Of a stretch of DNA of 39,604 nt, positions 1 to 6,500 are shown in pieces; the stretch's first letter is position 1, and the number at the start of each line of letters is the position of its first letter. The notes under the pieces were generated by a model that worked only from the letters and a program-made list of their open reading frames with translations, ran no database searches and was not told the origin of the DNA. The stretch comes from a virus: IMG/VR virus record IMGVR_UViG_3300033142_000699, positions 1 to 39,604 of that record. One strand, written 5' to 3'. Made by a program: the position numbers and the translations under genes.

Positions 1-1
1 T

Positions 2-1195
2 TCTTCTATTGCTAATAGTGGTACTATTTCTGTACTTGCAGGATCAAACATAAGTACAACGGGTAACGGTTCTGGTGGCGTAACTATAGCATACACTGGA
101 GGTACAGGATCAATGAGTAGTTGGACGATAGCTGGTGACTCAGGAACATCTACAGTTTCAGATAGTCAAACAGCAACAATTGCAGGTTCTACAGGTATTG
201 ATACTGCTGAGTCTGGACGTACCGTAACTGTAAGTCTTGATTTAGCTGAATTAACTACAGTAACTTCTATTGATCCAGCAGCAGATTTCTTAGTTGGGGT
301 AGATGGAAGTGCAAACGAAAAAATATTATATAGTAATGTACATTTAAATCAGTGGGGTGCAGCTGAAGCAGATGTTGCATTTGGTGCTAATAAACTAACA
401 GGTGTTGCAAATGGTACTGCAGGAACTGACGGTGTTAACTTAGGACAAGTTCAATCTTTAGTAGCTGGGGTTGGTGTATTTCAAGGAGGTTATAATGCAA
501 ATACAAACTCACCAGCAATAGCAGGAGCAAGTAACATTGCAGCTGACACAGGTGACTTCTACGTTGTAACAACAGCTGGAACTATTGCTTTTAATGGTTC
601 AAGTGTTGTAGTAGAGGTGGGAGATTTAATTTTTGCTAATGAAGCAATTTCAGCATCTACTAATCCTGCAGCTACAAAGTATACTATTGTAATTCAAGAC
701 CAGAATATAGCAGGAGCTGGAGCAACCGATGGAGCAACACAAAAAGGTGTGGCTGGGTTTGATAGTGCAAACTTTGGTGTTACAGTAAATGGATTTGTTA
801 CTATAGATGACTCAGGAGTTACAGCTGCTTCATATGGTGGTGTAACTAAATCATTAAGTGCAACTGTTGATGCAAAAGGATTTGTTACTGCAATGTCTGA
901 AAATACAATTGCAATACCAGCATCACAAATTACTGATTTCTGTGCTGCAGTAACAACTTGTATTGGAAATAATCATAATTTTACTGCAAACATAGGTAAC
1001 GGTGTTGCAACAACTTATGCAATAACTCATAACTTAGGAACACGAGATGTAATGGTTCAAGCATACAGAAACTCTTCTCCTTATGACTCAGTTGAATTAA
1101 CAGTTGAAAGAACATCAACATCAGTTGTTACTTTAGAAACTGTTGATCCATTAAGTACAGATGAAGTTAGAGTAATGATTACTGAAATTTTATAA
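2..1195 (+). CDS. Phage fibre or adhesin protein, 3' part (5' end outside window)
   Basis: The reading frame is open from the left edge; the first internal ATG (113) is not a credible start because low-complexity Gly/Ser/Thr coding continues upstream of it. The visible 398 codons are rich in small polar residues and beta-strand patterns, as in phage fibres and baseplate-associated adhesins. A segment near 113-270 (GDSGTSTVSDSQT, then LDLAELTT) recurs in the large fibre at about 7555-7710. The C-terminus, with ITHNLGTRDVMVQAY, resembles the end domain of many phage tail fibre proteins. The gene ends just before a long hairpin and a promoter box. Role inferred: virion-surface fibre involved in host attachment. 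I cannot name the receptor or the N-terminal anchoring domain, which is missing from the window. Confidence 0.7.
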   Translation, partial: SSIANSGTISVLAGSNISTTGNGSGGVTIAYTGGTGSMSSWTIAGDSGTSTVSDSQTATIAGSTGIDTAESGRTVTVSLDLAELTTVTSIDPAADFLVGVDGSANEKILYSNVHLNQWGAAEADVAFGANKLTGVANGTAGTDGVNLGQVQSLVAGVGVFQGGYNANTNSPAIAGASNIAADTGDFYVVTTAGTIAFNGSSVVVEVGDLIFANEAISASTNPAATKYTIVIQDQNIAGAGATDGATQKGVAGFDSANFGVTVNGFVTIDDSGVTAASYGGVTKSLSATVDAKGFVTAMSENTIAIPASQITDFCAAVTTCIGNNHNFTANIGNGVATTYAITHNLGTRDVMVQAYRNSSPYDSVELTVERTSTSVVTLETVDPLSTDEVRVMITEIL

Positions 1196-1205
1196 CACAC
1201 TTTAC

Positions 1206-1254
1206 ATATACGAGTTTAATTATTAGCAAAACGCTTTTAATTAAATTCGTATAT
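1206..1254 (+). terminator. Long imperfect inverted repeat (hairpin) between fibre genes
   Basis: The arm 1206-1222 pairs with 1238-1254 over 17 positions, with a single G-T pair. An inner AGC/GCT stem (1225-1227 with 1233-1235) closes an AAAAC loop. It sits 11 bases after the stop of the upstream fibre gene. No clean T tract follows directly, so it may be a terminator, a bidirectional regulatory hairpin or a protein-binding site. The 3' arm contains most of the promoter box at 1250-1257. Confidence 0.55.
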
Positions 1255-1257
1255 TTG
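1250..1257 (+). promoter_or_regulatory. Bacteroidota-type -7 promoter box TATATTTG
   Basis: TATATTTG matches the TAnnTTTG consensus of primary-sigma promoters in Bacteroidota. It lies in the 127-base gap between two fibre genes, overlapping the 3' arm of the hairpin. I do not see a convincing -33 TTG element. It would drive the fibre-like gene that follows. Confidence 0.55.
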
Positions 1258-1322
1258 TAAAAATCTATTTTTTATATCACGATGGTAGTAATAGCTATAT
1301 TAATGAGTCAGGTACTGGAGAT

Positions 1323-2354
1323 TTGTTTATTAGAGGTATTAATGTTCAAATTTCTAATACTTCGGATGTAAAAATGTTTAGAGGTGTATCAGCAGGAGAA
1401 GCTATACTTTATTATAACAACTCTAAAAAGCTTGAAACAGCATCTACAGGAGTTTCAGTAACAGGAGATGTAAGAATAGCTGGAACCTCTACAATTTATA
1501 GCACTGATTGTACTTTAGCTGGAGAGTTAAACATGGAAAACGGTAGTGATATTTTATTATCTGCTACTGCAACTCTTCAAGTAGATGGTGATGCTGGAGT
1601 TGGAAAATATTTAAAAAGTGTTTCAGGAGGATTAGAGTGGACTGCAATAAATTCTGGTACAGTTACTTCTGTAGGTATAACTGCGGGAACAGGAATCAGT
1701 GTTTCTGGATCACCGATAACATCTTCTGGAAGTATTACAGTAACAAACACTATTACAAACAATAATCAATTAACAAACGGAGCAGGGTATACTACAAATG
1801 CTGGTACAGTTACTTCTATTGCAACAACTTCACCAATTACTGGTGGAACCATAACAGGATCAGGAACTATAGCTTTTGATTCAACAGCTGTAACCAGTCT
1901 AACAAATTTAAACACGACAGGGACTATTGTTGATGGTGTTTGGAATAGTGATAGAAAATTTGACAAAACATCAACCACAGATTTATCATATCAAGGTGAT
2001 ATAGTATATTGGCACTCAACTACAGTAACAGCTGGTAAAGTATATGTTTATCAACAAGACCAATGGACAGCTGCTGACGCAGATGCAGAGTCAACATCTA
2101 AAGGAACTTTAGCAATTGCATTAGGAAATGGTGCTTCTAACTCAGTTGGTATGTTAATCAGAGGAACATATACTTTAAATTATGATCCAGGAACGGATGG
2201 TGACTTATTATATATATCTACAACTGCAGGTAATTTAGTAACAGAACCACCAAGTGCCTCTGGTGATGTCGTTAGAATCGTTGGTCAATTACTTGACACT
2301 ACCAATGGGCAAATATTTTTTAATCCAGACTATACATTTATAACACTTTCTTAA
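1323..2354 (+). CDS. Fibre/tail-spike-like structural protein, start uncertain
   Basis: This is a phage fibre-type protein of about 343 residues from a TTG at 1323. Fibre-like coding clearly extends upstream in the same frame: codons from 1278 read HDGSNSYINESGTGDLFIRG, a motif common in marine phage fibres. There is no ATG or GTG before the in-frame stop at 1242. The start given is therefore only the first TTG, and the gene may be 5'-truncated or use a rare start. The middle contains repeated TVTS and ITSSGSITV blocks, and a GAGYTTNAGTVTS segment shared with the 1835-residue fibre. The C-terminal part (from about residue 215) has a YQGDIVYWHSTTVTAGKVY segment, probably a separate beta domain. 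It is followed after one base by the LamG protein, so the two are likely co-transcribed. Role inferred: part of the attachment apparatus. Confidence 0.6.
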   Translation: MFIRGINVQISNTSDVKMFRGVSAGEAILYYNNSKKLETASTGVSVTGDVRIAGTSTIYSTDCTLAGELNMENGSDILLSATATLQVDGDAGVGKYLKSVSGGLEWTAINSGTVTSVGITAGTGISVSGSPITSSGSITVTNTITNNNQLTNGAGYTTNAGTVTSIATTSPITGGTITGSGTIAFDSTAVTSLTNLNTTGTIVDGVWNSDRKFDKTSTTDLSYQGDIVYWHSTTVTAGKVYVYQQDQWTAADADAESTSKGTLAIALGNGASNSVGMLIRGTYTLNYDPGTDGDLLYISTTAGNLVTEPPSASGDVVRIVGQLLDTTNGQIFFNPDYTFITLS

Positions 2355-2355
2355 T

Positions 2356-3252
2356 ATGTCTATAGCAAAGGTTAATGGAGTTGCGGTAGACAGTATATCA
2401 GAGATAAATAATTTATCTCGTACTTCTCAAATAGATAAAATAAACGCAGTTGATATTGGCTCATCATTTAGCACAGATTACTCTCTTGAGTTAAACGGTA
2501 GTTCACAATATGTAGATTTAGGAGACCAAACCTCTTCAGCACTAAATCCTTCTCAATCTTCAATTAATAGTAGCGGCCTTACTTTAACTGCTTGGGTATA
2601 TATTGATACACTTGGTACTGGAGGAGGTGATTTTATTTATGACTTAGGAAATTGCTGTACTAATAATTACTATGGTCTTAAAATGGTTGTAAACGGAAAT
2701 GGAGCTTTAGTTTTTCATGTTATGGGATTAAATCAAGGTTTTGCTGGTGCTGGTAGTAATAACAGAAATACTACAAGAACAGCAAACTCAACAATATCTA
2801 CTGGACAGTGGTATCATTTAGCAGTGGTTATACCTTCAGGAAGTATGGGTTCTACACAAACGAGAGATTCATGGCTAATATATATTAATGGCTCTGCTTA
2901 TAGTGGTACTTATACAAGGTCAGGAAATCAAAATGTTACTTTAGCTTACAATGGTAATTCAAGTTTAGGAGTTTGGAGACGGGCAAGTAATGTAAACTTT
3001 TTTGATGGTGAAATGAATAATTATGCAGTATTTTCTACAGCTTTAAATGCTACTAACATTTCAGCTATTTATAATTCAGGAGCTCCTATAGATTTAAGCA
3101 CAAATTCTGGTAATTATAATCAATCGGCTAACCTTACTGCATGGTGGAGATTTAATGAAGGAACAGGAACTTCATACACTGATAGTTCGGGCAATGGATT
3201 TACAGGATCTGGTGTTGGCTCACCTTCGTTCAACACGAATGTTCCAACGTAA
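2356..3252 (+). CDS. LamG / concanavalin A-like lectin-fold protein
   Basis: A 298-residue protein whose residues from about 40 to 290 show the pattern of the laminin-G_3/concanavalin A-like jelly roll. It has YSLELNGSSQYVDLG at the start of the domain, LTLTAWVYID, then GQWYHLAVVI, WLIYINGSAYSGTY, FFDGEMNNYAVFSTALN and LTAWWRFNEGTG. This order of elements is the family signature. Such domains bind glycans or decorate fibre tips in phages. It starts one base after the preceding fibre gene and ends before a promoter. No enzyme residues can be assigned, so a binding rather than catalytic role is inferred: recognition of host-surface or algal polysaccharide is plausible. The first 40 residues have no recognised domain and may attach it to the fibre. 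Confidence 0.8.
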   Translation: MSIAKVNGVAVDSISEINNLSRTSQIDKINAVDIGSSFSTDYSLELNGSSQYVDLGDQTSSALNPSQSSINSSGLTLTAWVYIDTLGTGGGDFIYDLGNCCTNNYYGLKMVVNGNGALVFHVMGLNQGFAGAGSNNRNTTRTANSTISTGQWYHLAVVIPSGSMGSTQTRDSWLIYINGSAYSGTYTRSGNQNVTLAYNGNSSLGVWRRASNVNFFDGEMNNYAVFSTALNATNISAIYNSGAPIDLSTNSGNYNQSANLTAWWRFNEGTGTSYTDSSGNGFTGSGVGSPSFNTNVPT

Positions 3253-3272
3253 TTTCATAAATAAAATATTTG

Positions 3273-3280
3273 TATCTTTG
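3273..3280 (+). promoter_or_regulatory. Bacteroidota-type -7 promoter box TATCTTTG
   Basis: TATCTTTG fits TAnnTTTG and lies in the 58-base gap upstream of the small gene at 3311, leaving a leader of roughly 25 bases. It probably drives the 89-residue gene and the 1835-residue fibre gene. The -33 region is not clear. Confidence 0.6.
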
Positions 3281-3310
3281 TGCTTTATTAACTAATTAAA
3301 TTATAATCAA

Positions 3311-3580
3311 ATGGCAAAAAAAGAAGTAAAATTAACTACAGACGAATTAACAAAATTACAATCATTACAAAGTGAATATAATCAGCTAAAAATACAATTA
3401 GGTGATACAGTTATGCAGCAATCACTTTTAATGAAAAAGATTGAAGATATTAGAGATAAGTTTAAGGCTGAAGAAGGACCTCTAATGGAAAAGTACGGTA
3501 AAAACGCAACTATCAACCTGGAAACAGGAGAGGTGTCTGAAAAGCCTGCAGAAGCTGCAGACTTAAAGGTAACCAAATAA
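3311..3580 (+). CDS. Small charged coiled-coil protein
   Basis: An 89-residue Lys/Glu-rich protein. Residues about 8-60 show heptad spacing of Leu, Ile and Met (LTKLQSLQSEYNQLKIQ and onward), predicting one long helix or coiled coil. The C-terminus has the short strand-like segment ATINLETGEV. There is no signal peptide, membrane segment or catalytic motif. It is the first gene after a promoter and ends 12 bases before the giant fibre gene. It could be a fibre-assembly chaperone or a minor virion component, but that is inference from position only. Proteins of this size and style are common in marine Bacteroidota phages and remain uncharacterised. The start follows a typical A-rich leader. 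Confidence 0.65.
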   Translation: MAKKEVKLTTDELTKLQSLQSEYNQLKIQLGDTVMQQSLLMKKIEDIRDKFKAEEGPLMEKYGKNATINLETGEVSEKPAEAADLKVTK

Positions 3581-3592
3581 AAATGAAACTAT

Positions 3593-6500
3593 ATGGCTAA
3601 AATATTTAATACTACGGTATATCCTACTATTGTTCCTGCGGCAACAGATTTATTAATAGGAACGGATGTAAGTGATAACAACAAAACCGTAACTTTTAAA
3701 ATTAGCGATATAGTAGGAGGTGGAGGTGCCGCTCAAGATTTAGCTTCTGTATTAGCTATTGGTAATTCAGCAGCTAACAATATTACACTAACAGGTACGG
3801 GAATACTAACAGCAGTTGATGTATTCCCTACTGTTATTTCTGCAGGAACACAAGGTACTCATGGTGTTGTAGGGCAATTTTTAGCATCTACGGGAACAGG
3901 GATACAATGGCAAACTCCTCCAGGAGCAAATTTAACTTGGCAAAATGTTGTTGATAATAGTAACATTGTTCAGGCAAAAAGTTTATTTCTTCAAGATGGT
4001 AGTTTTTCTATAACACAACCAAACAATACTTCAGGTAGTTTTAGTGCAGATACAAAAACATCTTTATCATGGAATGCTCTTGCAACATTTCATAGTGACG
4101 TAGCATTAGGAGATGGAACTGGAACTACTGCTACATCAGTTTCTTTTTATTCTGCAACACAAATTTTAGCTGATGATGGAACTGGAGTAATGGTTCCAGG
4201 TACTGCAGGACAGCTTCTATCCTCAACGGGAACAGGAGTACAATGGTCTTCAGCATCTACACTTATTACACCAACTCTACAAGATGTATGTACTCCAACA
4301 TCATCTTCAGATAATGTATTAACAGGTGTTGGAATTGAGTTTGTTGGTACAAATTTAGGAAGTACAACTTCTTTTGATTCAGATACTATTTTACAATCTC
4401 AAGGTACAGTCAAAATTATAGGGAATGCTGATATTACAGTACCTGCATCACAAGGATTTTTAGAAATTAATGGCGGTGCAATAGATATTAAGGGTGACTA
4501 TACAGAATTTAGAATAAAAGGTTCACCAGGAACGTCAGGTCAGCTGTTAGTTTCAAAAGGTTCTTTATTAACACCAGCTTGGGAAACTGTATCAGGATTA
4601 AATCAAAACCTTCAAGATACTTTAGGCAATGGAAATACAGCAAACGGTACAAATGCAAACATAACTTTAACAGGAAATGCGTCAACTCTTGCAAATCCAA
4701 CTGAAGGAGTTGTAGAGGTAAGTAATGGTGCTTTTTCTTTAGTTGGAGATCATTCAGGTGTAAGTTTAAAAGGTTCTTTTGGTAATGCTGGTCAAGTATT
4801 AGTTTCTCAAGGAGAAGGTGCTACTCCAGTGTGGGGTGCAAACGGAAGTGGTACAGTAAATAACATAGTAGGTGGACTTACTAATTATATTCAAGTAAAT
4901 GTAGATGCTACAACTGCAGCATCACCAGTAGTTTCAAGTTCTCTTTTAACTACAGGAACTTCTATTCCTACTACAACGGGAGTAGCAACATTTACAGATA
5001 TACAAACAAATGGAACAGCATATACTCCAACAAATAATGTAGTTACAACACCAGTTGTGTCAGCAAATGGTTCTGGCTTAACTGTAAATGTAAATAGTGT
5101 AAACATTCAAAGCTCCAGTGATTTTACTGTAGTTTCTGGTGGTACAGGATATCTTGTAGGAGATACAGTAGAAATACCAGGATCAAGTGGAACTCCTTGT
5201 ATATTACAAATTCAAAATGTATCCTCAGACAGATATTATGATGCACTTGGAAAATTTTCAGAACCAAGTGGTAAGGATTGGGATTTATCATTTTTAAATA
5301 CTAACTCAGGTGTACCTGTAACAGTTTCAATACCTTCTGGTCAAGGAGGTTCAGGATATACAGATCCAACAACTACAGGTGTGGCTGTAGGATCAAACGG
5401 TTTAATTGTAACCTTAAATACATCTGGAGGTGTTGCACAAACAGCAACAATTACAACTCCAGGAACAGGGTATGCAGCTGGATCTTCATTTTCTGGGTTA
5501 TCAGGTGGTACGGGTACAGGAACAACTGTAGTGGTTGATACCGTAAAGGGTGATAGTACATTAAGAAATTCAGACGGAACAAGAAGTAGTGATGTTGTAT
5601 TTAAAGAAGGGAATAATATAGAATTTGTAAGAGGTATTAATAGTAGTGAAGTTACAATAAATTCAAGTGCAGGAGGTGGTACTGTAACATCGGTAGGTGC
5701 AGTAAGCACAAACGCTACTCTTTCAATATCAGGAAGTCCAATTACAACATCAGGTGATTTAGATATAGAGTTACCAACCATGTCTGCTCTTACTCCAGGT
5801 TCATATACTAATTCTGATATAACTGTTGACGCATATGGAAGAATAACTGCGGCTGGAAATGGAACTCCAGTGGCTAATACAACTTATGATTTAACATCTT
5901 CTCAGTCTGGTCCTGTTTTAACTATGACAAACCCATCTGGTGGTTCTGGTTATGTAGCAGGTTCTACTTTATCGACTACAGTTGTAACTGGTGGAGGAGA
6001 TGGGAACTTAACTGTTTTAGTTGGAACTGTAACAGCAGGTGCAATAGATGCAAATCAAATAACCGTAGTTGCAGCTGGTGCAGGATATGCACCAGGAGAT
6101 ACTTTTACAGTAGATGGTCCTGGAGCAGATGTAACAGGAGTAGTTGCAACGGTTAGCACAACAACTGCAGGAATAAACTTAGTTCCGTCTACAGGAACTA
6201 CAGATACGGTTCTTTTGAAAGAAGGTTCAAATATAACCTTAACAGATAATGGTTCAAATGAAATAACAATTTCTGCAGCAAATTCTTCAGGAATTGCTTC
6301 ATTTGGTATAGCTACTAACCCAGCAAGTACAGCGGGAACGATAAATGTTACAGACAATACAATAACATTCACAGAGCAAGTAAATACTATAAATTCTGTT
6401 AATTATAATTATATATCTCAAGATATTAGTGCTACTAATATATTAACTACTGGTTTAAGTGCAGACACATCTGGTTTAAACGGTACTACAGTATTAACAC

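Noticed and set aside
1282-1371. ATG at 1282 as the start of the fibre-like gene
   Set aside because: It is in another frame and runs into a stop after 29 codons, so it cannot supply the missing start.
5341-5781. 146-codon open frame on the minus strand inside the giant fibre gene
   Set aside because: It is antisense to a clearly coding Gly/Thr-rich gene; its Val/Pro/Thr composition is what reverse reading of such repeats gives, and it has no leader or known domain.
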